A DNA stretch of 42,027 bases, taken from Bacteroidales bacterium (GTDB taxonomy: Bacteria > Bacteroidota > Bacteroidia > Bacteroidales > UBA12077). Location of the stretch: assembly GCA_030611105.1 (NCBI GenBank), contig JAUWQL010000013.1, positions 1-42,027 on the forward strand. The letters run 5' to 3'. The notes beneath the pieces were generated by a model that saw only the letters and a list, made by a program, of their open reading frames with translations, was not told where the DNA came from and ran no database searches. Shown here piece by piece: positions 31,330-41,370 of this stretch (position 1 is its first letter; every line of letters begins with the position of its first letter). Position numbers and translations under genes: made by a program.

Positions 31330-32820
31330 TTAAAATTCAGGCTCGGGTAAAGGGAGTGTAAAGAAAAATGTACTTCCTTTATCGGGCTCACTTTTCACCC
31401 AAAGTTTGCCGCTGTTTTTTTCAACAAACTCTTTGCAAAGTATTAATCCTAGTCCGGTACCTTTTTCTCTTTCAGTGCCAATGGTTGAAAAACTTTCATC
31501 TATTTTGAAAATTTTAGCGATATTTTCTTCACTTATGCCTATTCCGGAATCTGATACACTTATTTTGCAAACTTTATTATCGCTATAACTTTTTATATTT
31601 ATATGACCGCCCTGGTTTGTATATTTAATGGCATTTGAAATTAAGTTTCGAATAATGGTTTTAACCATGTTTTTGTCTGCGAATGCAGAAAGACCTTTAT
31701 CAAATTCTGAATATATCTGAATGTTTTTGTTTTGGGCAGTAGATTCCAATAAATCAATACTTTCATCAACTAATTTATTGATAAGAATTTTCTCAGGATT
31801 GAATTTCAGAGTGCCAGTTTGTGATCTTGACCAATCTAATAAATTCTCAAGTAAGTTATATGCAAGTTTTGAGCTTTGGTGTATAATCTTAACAAATTGT
31901 TCAATTTTTGATTTATCGTATTTTTCTATATTTAGGGCAAGTAACTGAGTAAAACCCATTAAATCGTTAAAAGGATTTTTTAAATCGTGTGCTATGATAG
32001 AAAAAAACTTATCTTTTGTTGCATTCAGTTCTCGTAATCTTTGTTCAGATTTTATAAGTGTTTGTTCTGCTTTTTGTTGTAGTGTAATATCACTGAATAC
32101 ACAATGCGTTCTGTAGAATTGTTTAGTATCTGAATATTCAACTTTGCCGTGATAATTTGTATAGATAACAGAACCGTCTTTTTTAAATAAATCAAACTGA
32201 ATATTACTGATCTCTCCCTTTTTCATGAAAATATTAAATGCTTTTTTGAATCTTTTCTGATTGTCTGCTGATAAAATACTTGTAAAGTTTTTTCCAACGA
32301 TTTCTTCTTTTGAATAACCCATTAGTTCTAGCCAGGCAGGATTAACATCTATAATTATCCCTTTCTCGTCGAGTGATTGATAAGGTAGAGGGAAGTTTTG
32401 AAAAATTTGTCTAAAATGTTTTTCTTGTGAGGTTAACTTTTTATATTTTTTTTCTTTTTCGGTAATATCAATGGCAATACATCTTAACCCAACGATTTCT
32501 CCATTCTCCTTAATATGGCTATTATATATCTCTAAAGTTAATTTTTCTTTATTTTTATTAAATATTTCGTAACTATTTCCGGAAATATGAATACCGTTTA
32601 AATTTTTATTGATATCATTTTTAATCTTTTCTATGTCGTCAGGGACTACAAAGTCTTTTAATGAAGATTTATTATTAATTAATTCGCTTTTATTATAACC
32701 CAGGATTTTCTCACATGCTTGATTTAGAAATTTAATATTTAGATTTTTATCAATTTCGAATACTATTTCGGGCAATAAATCTAAAAACTCGGTCTGATTA
32801 AAACTCTGGTCTTCTTCCAT
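31330..32820 (-). CDS. PAS-domain sensor histidine kinase
   Basis: This 496-residue cytoplasmic kinase has no membrane segment. It has two PAS domains (about 8-118 and 135-250), HisKA with H278 (KFFSIIAHDLKNPFNDLMGFTQ), and a HATPase domain with N box NLISNAIKYTN and the GTGLGLILCKEF loop. The signal is not evident. It ends the group of minus-strand genes tilS/pabB and precedes the apr-qmo cluster by 218 bases, so a role in sulfur-gene control is possible but only positional. No response regulator gene is adjacent. Confidence 0.88.
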   Translation of the reverse strand: MEEDQSFNQTEFLDLLPEIVFEIDKNLNIKFLNQACEKILGYNKSELINNKSSLKDFVVPDDIEKIKNDINKNLNGIHISGNSYEIFNKNKEKLTLEIYNSHIKENGEIVGLRCIAIDITEKEKKYKKLTSQEKHFRQIFQNFPLPYQSLDEKGIIIDVNPAWLELMGYSKEEIVGKNFTSILSADNQKRFKKAFNIFMKKGEISNIQFDLFKKDGSVIYTNYHGKVEYSDTKQFYRTHCVFSDITLQQKAEQTLIKSEQRLRELNATKDKFFSIIAHDLKNPFNDLMGFTQLLALNIEKYDKSKIEQFVKIIHQSSKLAYNLLENLLDWSRSQTGTLKFNPEKILINKLVDESIDLLESTAQNKNIQIYSEFDKGLSAFADKNMVKTIIRNLISNAIKYTNQGGHINIKSYSDNKVCKISVSDSGIGISEENIAKIFKIDESFSTIGTEREKGTGLGLILCKEFVEKNSGKLWVKSEPDKGSTFFFTLPLPEPEF

Positions 32821-32998
32821 TTTTATCTCATTACATTATATCAACCGTTCTTTTTCTTAAAAGGTTTACTGTAAAACGAAATGTTTCAAAAACAATTTTA
32901 ACGGATAGATTTTTAAAATTATAAAAAGCAATATTTATTTCGAAATTTTAGACCTCTATTTTTTTAACAATTCAAAGAAAATTAAAGATGTATTGATA

Positions 32999-34330
32999 TT
33001 ATTGAACTCTGAGTAATTCTATTTTAAAAATATTTTTGGTGATATCTGTTATTTTAAACCTTTCATCGATTCGATAGCCTAAAATCCAGATTATTTTATT
33101 TTCACTTTCCAGAATCCAGGCATTTTCCTTGTCCGATAATGAAAGTTTGCTGTCGATGAAAAAGTCACTAACTTTTTTTAAGTTTTTCATTCCCAGTGGC
33201 ATAAAATAATCACCTTTTTCCCATTTTCTTAATATGATCGGGAATTCTATTTTATTTAAATCAAATAAGCCAATTTGACTGTCTTTAATAATTTTAAAAT
33301 CTCTGTTTAACTCAAATTTTGAAAAATTTAATTTAACAGGAGATTCAAATCTCTCTGTATTAACATCTATATAATAATGTTTTTCATTGATTGAAGATAT
33401 TTCCTCAATAATCAGTTCGGTTCTGTCTTTAATTAATCTATAAGTTGATGAAAAAAACTGTTTTCCCGATATTCCATCGAGCGATTCAATAATATCATTT
33501 ACCTGTGAACCGGAAAATCCAAATGGTTTTAAAATTTCATATAGAAAGGTCGAAAGAGGATATAATTGTTTTAATTTTTCAAGATTCAATAATGTTCTTT
33601 GATTCTCTTCTCTAACAATTGATTCCCGGGTTTTAGAAATATTATCTAAATAAACTTTTTCTGTATCTTTTAATCTTGAAATATTTTCAATAATTGTTTC
33701 TCGAAAACTAGGATTAATTTTTTCAAACAATGGAATTATCTCATGCCTGATTAGATTCCTGCTATATTTTACTGCGCTATTTGATGAATCCTCTCGATAT
33801 TCAAAATTGTTTTTGTTTAGATATTCCTCTATTACATTTCTTGACGCGAAAAGCAAAGGTCTTATAATTTTTCCTGATTTCGATTTAATTCCTGTAAAGC
33901 CTTTTATGCCAGAACCCCGTGTAAGATTAATTAGAAATGTCTCAATAACATCATCTTTGTTATGAGCTATTGCAATATAATTATAGTCATATTTGTTTCT
34001 AATCTCTTCGAACCAGTCGTATCGTAAATCTCTTGCAGCCATTTGTATTGATATTCCCTCGTTTTCAGCAATTTCTTTTGTTTCGAAACGTGTTGAGAAG
34101 AACGGAATATTATATTTATTAGCAAGGTTTCTGACAAATATTTCATCTTGCTCCGATTCATCACTTCGTAATTGGAAATTACAATGAGCAATACCGATTG
34201 AAAACTCCAATTGCCTGAAAAGGTGAAACATGCAAATAGAGTCGATGCCTCCACTTATCCCCAGTAGAATTCGGTCTGTATTATTACACAGCTTGTTGGA
34301 ATCAATAAATATTTGAAAATCTGATTGCAT
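32999..34330 (-). CDS. tilS: tRNA(Ile)-lysidine synthase
   Basis: TilS modifies C34 of tRNA(Ile) CAU to lysidine, letting it read AUA. The 443-residue protein has the PP-loop LLGISGGIDS (about 22-31), the AHNKDDVIETFLINLTRGSGIKGFTGI loop, and the C-terminal TilS domain (KWEKGDYFMPLGMKNLKKVSDFFIDSKL). It is an essential housekeeping gene. It follows pabB by 16 bases, so the two are in one operon. Confidence 0.95.
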   Translation of the reverse strand: MQSDFQIFIDSNKLCNNTDRILLGISGGIDSICMFHLFRQLEFSIGIAHCNFQLRSDESEQDEIFVRNLANKYNIPFFSTRFETKEIAENEGISIQMAARDLRYDWFEEIRNKYDYNYIAIAHNKDDVIETFLINLTRGSGIKGFTGIKSKSGKIIRPLLFASRNVIEEYLNKNNFEYREDSSNSAVKYSRNLIRHEIIPLFEKINPSFRETIIENISRLKDTEKVYLDNISKTRESIVREENQRTLLNLEKLKQLYPLSTFLYEILKPFGFSGSQVNDIIESLDGISGKQFFSSTYRLIKDRTELIIEEISSINEKHYYIDVNTERFESPVKLNFSKFELNRDFKIIKDSQIGLFDLNKIEFPIILRKWEKGDYFMPLGMKNLKKVSDFFIDSKLSLSDKENAWILESENKIIWILGYRIDERFKITDITKNIFKIELLRVQ

Positions 34331-34346
34331 AAAAATTAAGGTAACC

Positions 34347-35654
34347 TTAAATAAGTACTCTCATCATTGCTTCTGCCTTAACCATACATTCTTCATATTC
34401 CTTTTCAGGATCAGCAAGACTTGTTATTGCGCCACCAACGGTAAAAGATACGTAATTTTTTGTTTGATTGTATAAAATACTTCGTATTACTACATTAAAA
34501 TCGAAATCATTATCCGGAGTGATAAATCCAACTGAGCCAGAATATAAACCACGCTTTGTTCTTTCGTATTTTTCAATTAATTGCATTGCTCGAATCTTTG
34601 GTGCGCCTGTCATGGAACCCATTGGAAATGCATTTTTTATTATTTCTATAATATCAGTATCGTTTTCAACTTCTGAAACAACGGTTGATATCATTTGATG
34701 CACTTGACTAAAACTGTATATCCCGTATAATTCTTCAACTTTAACAGAGCCTTTTTTTGCTGTGCGTGACAAATCATTTCTTACTAAATCTACAATCATT
34801 ATATTTTCGGCTCTTTCTTTAGGATCATTAAAAAGTTTATCTTTTAAATATGAATCTTCTTTTTCATTCAACCCTCTTTTGATAGTTCCCTTTATGGGTT
34901 GCGAAATAATCTTGGTTTTTATCTTTTTTATAAATCTTTCCGGACTTGCTGATATCAAATACTTATCATCTAATTTGTAATAACACGAAAATGGAGTAGG
35001 AGATATATTTTTTAATCTCACATATGTATTGACAGGATAAATGGTCGTTTTACCATAGAATTCCTGACAAAAGTTAATTTCGTAAATATCGCCACGTTGA
35101 ATATGATTCTTAAGTTTTTTTACGGTTTCAATATATTCATTTTTATTAAGTCGCTGTTTTAATTGCACTGAAGGTATTTTTTGATCTATATCTGTTAAGT
35201 CGACAGATTCAATTTTTTGAATAATGCTGTATATCTCTTTTTCTGAGTACTGATTTTCATAATACAAAAATGAAACTGTTGAATCTTTTGATAAAATAAC
35301 TATTTCGGGTGAGAAAAAGTGGATAGCCGGAAAGTTTAACTCGTCAATATTTTTTGATTTTAAACTTTCAAGTTCATTTTTTAAATCGTAGGTAAAAAAT
35401 CCAAAAAACCAATCTTTAGTTTTGGCTTTTAGTTTAATAAGATCTTTAAAACCTGATGAATCATTACTAATAATTTCTTTTATAGAACCTATTCCTGCAA
35501 GAAAATTGTACTCGTGATAGGTGTGTTCTGAATTATTTAAATTAAAATTATTACTATCAAGAAAAGCAAATATCTTGAATTTACTGCCATATATTAAAAC
35601 TTTCTTTTTAAATGAATCAATATCATCAACTCCTGTTACGAATTCTTTTCTCAT
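34347..35654 (-). CDS. pabB: Aminodeoxychorismate synthase component I
   Basis: This 435-residue chorismate-binding enzyme makes 4-amino-4-deoxychorismate for folate. The catalytic motif reads PIKGT (K255), which marks PabB, whereas anthranilate synthase TrpE has PIAGT. Other family motifs are ISASPERF, IVDLVRNDLSR, GSMTGAPKIRAMQLIEKYE and the end VGGAITSLADPEKEYEECMVKAEAM. PabA is not visible in the window. It is upstream of and operonic with tilS. Confidence 0.92.
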   Translation of the reverse strand: MRKEFVTGVDDIDSFKKKVLIYGSKFKIFAFLDSNNFNLNNSEHTYHEYNFLAGIGSIKEIISNDSSGFKDLIKLKAKTKDWFFGFFTYDLKNELESLKSKNIDELNFPAIHFFSPEIVILSKDSTVSFLYYENQYSEKEIYSIIQKIESVDLTDIDQKIPSVQLKQRLNKNEYIETVKKLKNHIQRGDIYEINFCQEFYGKTTIYPVNTYVRLKNISPTPFSCYYKLDDKYLISASPERFIKKIKTKIISQPIKGTIKRGLNEKEDSYLKDKLFNDPKERAENIMIVDLVRNDLSRTAKKGSVKVEELYGIYSFSQVHQMISTVVSEVENDTDIIEIIKNAFPMGSMTGAPKIRAMQLIEKYERTKRGLYSGSVGFITPDNDFDFNVVIRSILYNQTKNYVSFTVGGAITSLADPEKEYEECMVKAEAMMRVLI

Positions 35655-35746
35655 AATACAAAAATAGATAAAGGAAATTATTTAATTGAAATATGAAGGG
35701 TATTATTTAAATAGTTAATCTATATTTTATACCAATATTAATTGTC

Positions 35747-36898
35747 ATGAAACACCAAAGAATTACTCTCTTAATTTTAGTTTCTTTTTGTTTTAGTATT
35801 TTCGCTATATCACAGGATAAACAAGATTATGTTACTACAGAACAAATTATAAGTTCTTCGATTTTAGAGGTTGATTTTGATCGGATAAATTCGTTTAATC
35901 TTGAAAATCTGGAATTGCAGGCGTATATACTGTTTCTTAAAAAAGATTTTGAAAAAGCAGCAAAGTATTATTTGAATATTATTGAGCATAATATTGATGA
36001 TGCTAACTCTCTTTATCAATTAGCATGTTGTTACGCAATGATGAAAAATTCTGAGTATGCAAGCAATTTTTTAATAATGGCAATTAATGCCGGATACAAT
36101 AATTTTTCTAAAATTAAGGATGAAGAATGTTTTAAAGTGTTGGCAAATAATACAGGTTTTAAGAATACTCTATATGAAGTATTGAATTATGGTAAAGATT
36201 TGGGAGAAACTGTTTATGTGGATGCAAATGTTCTGATAAAATGTAGAGTTATTGTTCCTAAAAACTATAACCCAAATAAAAGCTATTCATTGTTAATTGG
36301 TTTACATGGTTTTGGTGGGAACGCTGAAGATTTTTGTATTATAAATAGTTACATAGAATCAGACGATTTTATTTATGTTGTACCTGAAGCTCCTTATTTA
36401 AAAGATGATATTGGGAATAGAAAATATCAATATTCGTGGGATTTTCGAGGATACAAAAAAGAATTATGGGAGAAAAGTGATCCTGCAGTAATGAAATATA
36501 TTATTAATGTTGTGGATCAAATGAATAGAAAGTATAAGATTGATAAAAATTATTTATTGGGTTTTTCTCAGGGAGCTGCGTATGCTTATGCAACGGGAAT
36601 AAAAAACTCAGATAAGATTGATGCTGTTATTGCTTTTGGGGGGAGATTACCAGACACAAAAATATATCCTTGGTTTATTTCAAATGAGGATTTAATAAAT
36701 GGGAAAGATCTTAAAATATTTATTGCTCATGGTAAAAATGATTCTGTAATAAGTTATAAAAAATCTAATGAGGCAAGAAAGAAACTATCAAAACTAAATT
36801 ATGATGTAGAATTATTGCTTTTTGAAGGAGGACATGTTGTTAATAAAGAAGCTTTTAATGAAGCTTTAAATTGGGTTGACAAAACCTTACATAAATAA
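35747..36898 (+). CDS. Secreted esterase-like alpha/beta hydrolase with N-terminal TPR-like region
   Basis: This 383-residue exported protein has a signal peptide (MKHQRITLLILVSFCFSIFAISQ). A helical TPR-like stretch follows (about 50-120, LEKAAKYYLNII..ANSLYQLACCYAMMKNSEYA). The C-terminal hydrolase domain is of the phospholipase/carboxylesterase or PHB-depolymerase type: oxyanion region GLHGFGGNAEDF, nucleophile S274 (LGFSQGAAYA), acid D332 (AHGKNDSVI) and H363 (FEGGHVV). It probably hydrolyses esters in the periplasm or outside. The substrate is unknown. A strong hairpin follows the stop. Confidence 0.85.
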   Translation: MKHQRITLLILVSFCFSIFAISQDKQDYVTTEQIISSSILEVDFDRINSFNLENLELQAYILFLKKDFEKAAKYYLNIIEHNIDDANSLYQLACCYAMMKNSEYASNFLIMAINAGYNNFSKIKDEECFKVLANNTGFKNTLYEVLNYGKDLGETVYVDANVLIKCRVIVPKNYNPNKSYSLLIGLHGFGGNAEDFCIINSYIESDDFIYVVPEAPYLKDDIGNRKYQYSWDFRGYKKELWEKSDPAVMKYIINVVDQMNRKYKIDKNYLLGFSQGAAYAYATGIKNSDKIDAVIAFGGRLPDTKIYPWFISNEDLINGKDLKIFIAHGKNDSVISYKKSNEARKKLSKLNYDVELLLFEGGHVVNKEAFNEALNWVDKTLHK

Positions 36899-36901
36899 AA
36901 A

Positions 36902-36925
36902 CATCTCTGCGAAGAGATGCTTTTA
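36902..36925 (+). terminator. Terminator between the esterase and ahpC genes
   Basis: CATCTCT-GCGA-AGAGATG forms a 7-bp stem with a 4-base loop, followed by CTTTTAT. The flanking bases are A-rich, so it can serve both convergent genes. Confidence 0.75.
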
Positions 36926-36944
36926 TAAGAATTCTATTATTTGA

Positions 36945-37574
36945 TTATTTACTTAAATAATCTGCTATTCCTTCTTGAGTTGGCTTTAATGCTTTGTCGC
37001 CCTTTTTCCAGTTTACAGGACAAACTTCGCCGTTTTCTTCATAATATTGCAATGCATCAATCATTCGCAAAGCTTCATCGGTACTTCTTCCTAATGGCAT
37101 ATCGTTTACAACCTGATGGCGAACAACTCCTTCTTTGTCAATCAAGAACAAACCTCTATATGCCATAGGAGTTCCATTAAAAATACTTTCTCCGGTTTCA
37201 GAATAGTCGTAACTACCGGCAAGTACATCATAGTTTTCCGATATAGTTTTTGAAAGATCGGCAACAAGCGGATATTTTACGCCTTTTATACCTCCGTCTT
37301 TTAATTCTGTTTGTAACCATTTCCAATGCGAAAAAGCTGAATCAACAGAACAGCCAACAACTGCAACATTTCTTTCTTCAAATTCCGGCAGTCTTTCTTG
37401 AAATGCAAGAATTTCGGTTGGGCAAACAAAAGTAAAATCGGCTGGATAAAAATAAAATAACACATATTTTTCACCCAAATATTGTTCTAGCGAAAAATCT
37501 TCAACTATTTGGTTTCCTTTAATAACAGCACTCGTGTTAAACGAAGGTGCTTTTTTCCCTACTAATACAGACAT
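36945..37574 (-). CDS. ahpC: Peroxiredoxin, AhpC/Prx1 type
   Basis: This 209-residue typical 2-Cys peroxiredoxin detoxifies hydrogen peroxide and organic peroxides. The peroxidatic site is FYPADFTFVCPTE (C51) and the resolving cysteine is C185 in NGEVCPVNWKKG. The pattern DSxFSHWKW and MPLGRSTDE fits Prx1/AhpC. The reductase (AhpF or thioredoxin) is not in the window. It suits an anaerobe that meets oxygen occasionally. Confidence 0.95.
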   Translation of the reverse strand: MSVLVGKKAPSFNTSAVIKGNQIVEDFSLEQYLGEKYVLFYFYPADFTFVCPTEILAFQERLPEFEERNVAVVGCSVDSAFSHWKWLQTELKDGGIKGVKYPLVADLSKTISENYDVLAGSYDYSETGESIFNGTPMAYRGLFLIDKEGVVRHQVVNDMPLGRSTDEALRMIDALQYYEENGEVCPVNWKKGDKALKPTQEGIADYLSK

Positions 37575-37676
37575 AAAATAAAATTTTAAATGGTTTTTAA
37601 ATTAATTGTTTGTTACATTATAAGAGTAACCAGGCAAGTGGTTGCTTTGTTCACTAAGAAATATTATAAATGAATA

Positions 37677-39581
37677 TTAATCGTATTCTATGATATAAGG
37701 AGCAGTTGGTTCAAAATTTATTGGTTTCTGGTAGTTTTCTCCGGAAATTAGTAAATAAAAATGTTCTGAATCATTAGGAACAGTGGGATAATATGCAAAT
37801 CTTACTTGAACGGTTTTGAAAACTAAATTTTCGTTTCTAACCTTTATTCCCAGCCCAATTCCGGAATATAGTTTATTACTGAAAATTGATTTGTTTTCAG
37901 GGCCGATTAATCCAATATCGCCAAATCCGAAAAATAAAAATCTAAAGTTATATATGTATAAATTTGAAAACGCAATAAGTTCGGAATGAAATGAGACTTT
38001 CTGAATTCCAAATAAATAATCGCTTGATAAACCCCAAATGTCTTTGGTAGTTAAGTACACTTTTTCATCACTAAAACGATTAATCCCTCTTGTATAGTTT
38101 ACGCTTAGAAATTCGCGTAATTTTAATCGATTGAAATAGTGTAAGTTGCTAATAGCTTGTCCGGTAAAAGTAATAACACCCTGTTCGAGTTGATCGTCAT
38201 AATATAAACCACCGAATTCGCCATGAAAATTTAAGTAACCTATTTTGGGATAATAAATACCTCGTGATAGTCTTAAGCCCCAATATGGTCTTTTATAAAA
38301 TTCATCTTTTTCAAATCCTATATTAAATTGAACTAAACATCCAATAGGAATATCTTCGGTTTTACCAAAACCATATACTAGATTTGATTTGTAATATTTT
38401 TGTTGTGAAAATGCAATACCTGCCAGTATCATTTGATTGTCGTGATATTGGAAGTTGTATCTTTCACTTACCTCAGGACCCTTATAAAACGTATTGTTTA
38501 TATACCTTGCTCCAATTATAAGCCTTGTTCTGTTTTGGTATTGCAAATTGCTTGTTTTTAATAAAAATGAACGACCAAACCATATATCCTGAGTAGCATA
38601 ATTTAATCTTACATCTAATAATGTTGTATCTATCTTTTTAATGTTATTTAGCGAAGATGTTTGATAAAGCCTAAGTCCTCCTGCCCATTTAGTGTTATAT
38701 GAAAAGAAGGTTCGGTTTAATGTAATTCCAAACTTTTCTGTTTCAAATGCTTTTAAATATTGAATTCTTGATTTTACGAATGAGCCTCCTATATTATTTA
38801 TATTGTAATTAAATTCAAATCCTGTTGGTGGAATTTCATTTGTATTTAAATAAAGGCTACCATTCAATTTATGACCTAATCCGGCAAGATTATTTTCATA
38901 TAATTCTATTACACCGGATTCTAAACTAAACAAATCAACATAAAAACCTGCTGAATAAACATCTTTTGTTATTATAAGTATATCGACATAATCAGGTGAC
39001 CCGGGGATTTCTGCAATCTGAATTGATGCATCTTTTATATAATCCAACTGTCGAATTAATCTCTCATTATCAACTAATAAAATTGGGTTGATAGTATCTC
39101 CTGAATTGAAGAGAAGGTTGTTTCTAATAATAAATTCACGGGTTTTAACATGTGTATTATTTCCAAATCTGTTTATCCAACTGGTAGCTGTTGTTGTATC
39201 TTTTAAAGCAGGCCCAAATACGTCAAGTTTTACAATTTCTATATTCCTGATTTTTTTACCGGAATATAATCTGTAATATTCTTCATTTCTTAAATCTTCA
39301 ATACCTATAAATTTACCTGATGTAGGTTGGCTTATTAATAGAAGATTGAGAGCAGCTTTTGTTATTTTATTTTTTGAAGCTTTAGTTATTAGTGAATCGT
39401 AAAATTGATCATATTTTATTTGATTATTTATAAATAAACTGTCGTTGTGAAATGAGTCCTGATTATTCCATTCAATGGTGTCAGTTAAGTAATTACCATT
39501 GCTATTTATCTGACTTAATAACGTTAATGGAATTATTATTAAACAAAATAAAAAATAATATTTAATATCCTTAAGATTCAT
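37677..39581 (-). CDS. Omp85/BamA-like outer-membrane protein
   Basis: This 634-residue protein starts with a signal peptide (MNLKDIKYYFLFCLIIIPLTLLSQ). A POTRA-like domain follows (about 108-210, KKIRNIEIVKLDVFG ... REFIIRNNLLFNSGDTINPILLVDNERLIRQLDYIKDASIQI). The rest is a C-terminal beta-barrel rich in aromatic alternating strands. It is shorter than BamA and appears to have one clear POTRA. It may be a TamA-like or lineage-specific Omp85 protein. It lies 27 bases after the M49-like lipoprotein gene and is probably in an operon with it. Confidence 0.8.
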   Translation of the reverse strand: MNLKDIKYYFLFCLIIIPLTLLSQINSNGNYLTDTIEWNNQDSFHNDSLFINNQIKYDQFYDSLITKASKNKITKAALNLLLISQPTSGKFIGIEDLRNEEYYRLYSGKKIRNIEIVKLDVFGPALKDTTTATSWINRFGNNTHVKTREFIIRNNLLFNSGDTINPILLVDNERLIRQLDYIKDASIQIAEIPGSPDYVDILIITKDVYSAGFYVDLFSLESGVIELYENNLAGLGHKLNGSLYLNTNEIPPTGFEFNYNINNIGGSFVKSRIQYLKAFETEKFGITLNRTFFSYNTKWAGGLRLYQTSSLNNIKKIDTTLLDVRLNYATQDIWFGRSFLLKTSNLQYQNRTRLIIGARYINNTFYKGPEVSERYNFQYHDNQMILAGIAFSQQKYYKSNLVYGFGKTEDIPIGCLVQFNIGFEKDEFYKRPYWGLRLSRGIYYPKIGYLNFHGEFGGLYYDDQLEQGVITFTGQAISNLHYFNRLKLREFLSVNYTRGINRFSDEKVYLTTKDIWGLSSDYLFGIQKVSFHSELIAFSNLYIYNFRFLFFGFGDIGLIGPENKSIFSNKLYSGIGLGIKVRNENLVFKTVQVRFAYYPTVPNDSEHFYLLISGENYQKPINFEPTAPYIIEYD

Positions 39582-39608
39582 TTACTGTTATTAGAAAAAA
39601 ATATTGTT

Positions 39609-41252
39609 TTAGTTTAATCCAAGCATTTCTTTTCCCTGCTTAAATCTAATATCTCTTGGTATACCGGCAGCATTAATTCTGTCTAAATCTTTTTGTAAGA
39701 TTTCTTTAATTTTACCATCGGCTTCAACCCAGGCTTTAGCTTCTTCGTAATTTCCATCTCCCTGAATAATTAGGATTTTTTGAGCTAACTCATCCATGGC
39801 TGCTTTCATTTTCTCGAAATCAATCTTATATGTTCCGGTAGCTTCATCTCTGGTAAATGCATTTTTTTCCTGGAAGAAATAAAAACGCATCATATTAGCT
39901 TTTCCATGCGAGCTTGCAATACCAAAACGTGCCGAGCGGAAAATGCCAGCCATAAATGTTACAAAATTATCCATTAGTTCGCCACTTGATAATTCGCCCA
40001 TTTCGTATAGCTTAGTTACAACATAAAGTCCTAATATATCAGCTTTTCCTTCTTCAATTGATGTGTAGTAATTTTGCAAGGCTTCGCGTACAGTTTGGCT
40101 ACCATCAATAGTTCTTCCCAGTCCTAAACCATGGCCTACTTCGTGAAACATTGTATTTTCGAAGAAAGCATCAAATTTCACATGTTTTCTTTGATCTTCG
40201 TCAATTAATAAATCAGAAATTGGAACTAATATTTTGTCGAATTTAGCTCGCATTGAATTTTTCAATTGAAGTTTACGGCTTCCTTTATCTAATCTGACTT
40301 GTTCGTCGTTAGGGAGGTTAATAGCAATTGTTTTACTCCCTGCATTACAGTCGCCTGCATAAAAAACTGCATCATAAGCACCTAAGTCTGAATCGCTTCC
40401 CGGTGTTTCGCTTTTATATTCATCGGGTACCGGTAAATCTTTTTGGAATTGAGGAAGCAAAGCTGCAAATTTTTCCAGTTTTTTACTCCATTCCTTATCT
40501 TTAATTAAAATGAAAGATTCATGAGCAGCTTTATATCCGTATAATGCATCTTCGTAATTTTCGATCGGACCAACAATAAAATCAATATCATTTGTTTTCA
40601 TTTCCATCCATGCAATATCACTAGCGTAATAATCATCAGTTAACAGGGCTTCAGCTCTTAATTCCAGGTATTTTTTAAATCCTTCATCTTCTGCTAACTC
40701 TGCTGCTTTTTTAATTAATTCAACAGCTTTTTCTGTTTCTTCTTTAAATGCTTCATGATAAGGGATTGGATATAATTCACCTTCATCATCTCTGCGAATC
40801 AAGGTGTATAAGCTTGTTTTCTTTTCGAATTCAATTGCATCAAATTCTTCCTTAGTCATATCAACAGGGTAGAAGTTTGCTCCGGCTGGTTTTGGAATAC
40901 TATCAAAGAAAGGAATATTGTTATTTAGCCTTTCCCAGGGCCCAAAATTAATTTTTACAAATTCTTTTACAATTGGATCAGTTATACTATTGCATAGCTC
41001 TTCTTTATTTCCGTATGCTTCTTTCCAGAAAATGTCTTCCATTAATTTGGCGGCTTCGAATAAATAAACAAGCATTTCTTTTTGATTTTCAGATAAGTGG
41101 CTTATATCAGAAGTTAATTCTACTTCAATAAACTCATCTACTTTTTTCTGAATTTCATTTTCTGTTTCCATGGTTTTTGTTTGATTTCCACAACCTGCAA
41201 TAATTAAAATTGCAAAAACTGATAAAATAAATGATGAGATTTTTCGCTTCAT
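39609..41252 (-). CDS. M49-like (dipeptidyl-peptidase III family) zinc metallopeptidase lipoprotein
   Basis: This 547-residue lipoprotein has signal MKRKISSFILSVFAILIIAGC (lipidated C21). Zinc ligands are proposed in HEVGHG (H370, E371, H374) and EEGKAD (E400, E401, A404, D405), which resemble the HExxGH and EExRAE/D motifs of DPP III and its plant/bacterial relatives. Here the helix is HExxH, without the extra residue of the classic HELLGH site, so it belongs to an atypical branch. The N-terminal half (about 30-330) is the family's helical domain. It likely acts at the cell surface or periplasm on peptides. The substrate is unknown. Confidence 0.75.
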   Translation of the reverse strand: MKRKISSFILSVFAILIIAGCGNQTKTMETENEIQKKVDEFIEVELTSDISHLSENQKEMLVYLFEAAKLMEDIFWKEAYGNKEELCNSITDPIVKEFVKINFGPWERLNNNIPFFDSIPKPAGANFYPVDMTKEEFDAIEFEKKTSLYTLIRRDDEGELYPIPYHEAFKEETEKAVELIKKAAELAEDEGFKKYLELRAEALLTDDYYASDIAWMEMKTNDIDFIVGPIENYEDALYGYKAAHESFILIKDKEWSKKLEKFAALLPQFQKDLPVPDEYKSETPGSDSDLGAYDAVFYAGDCNAGSKTIAINLPNDEQVRLDKGSRKLQLKNSMRAKFDKILVPISDLLIDEDQRKHVKFDAFFENTMFHEVGHGLGLGRTIDGSQTVREALQNYYTSIEEGKADILGLYVVTKLYEMGELSSGELMDNFVTFMAGIFRSARFGIASSHGKANMMRFYFFQEKNAFTRDEATGTYKIDFEKMKAAMDELAQKILIIQGDGNYEEAKAWVEADGKIKEILQKDLDRINAAGIPRDIRFKQGKEMLGLN

Positions 41253-41370
41253 AATATTTAAATTTTAATAGGTTTTGTTTTAATGCTGCAAGATATAAAT
41301 AAATTAATAATCTATAGAAACAAAATGTATAGAATTTATTCCCGATTTTAGGATAATTGCGTTTTACGTC

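Noticed and set aside
34347-35654. Anthranilate synthase component I (TrpE)
   Set aside because: The catalytic motif is PIKGT, which marks PabB. TrpE has PIAGT, and no trp genes are nearby.
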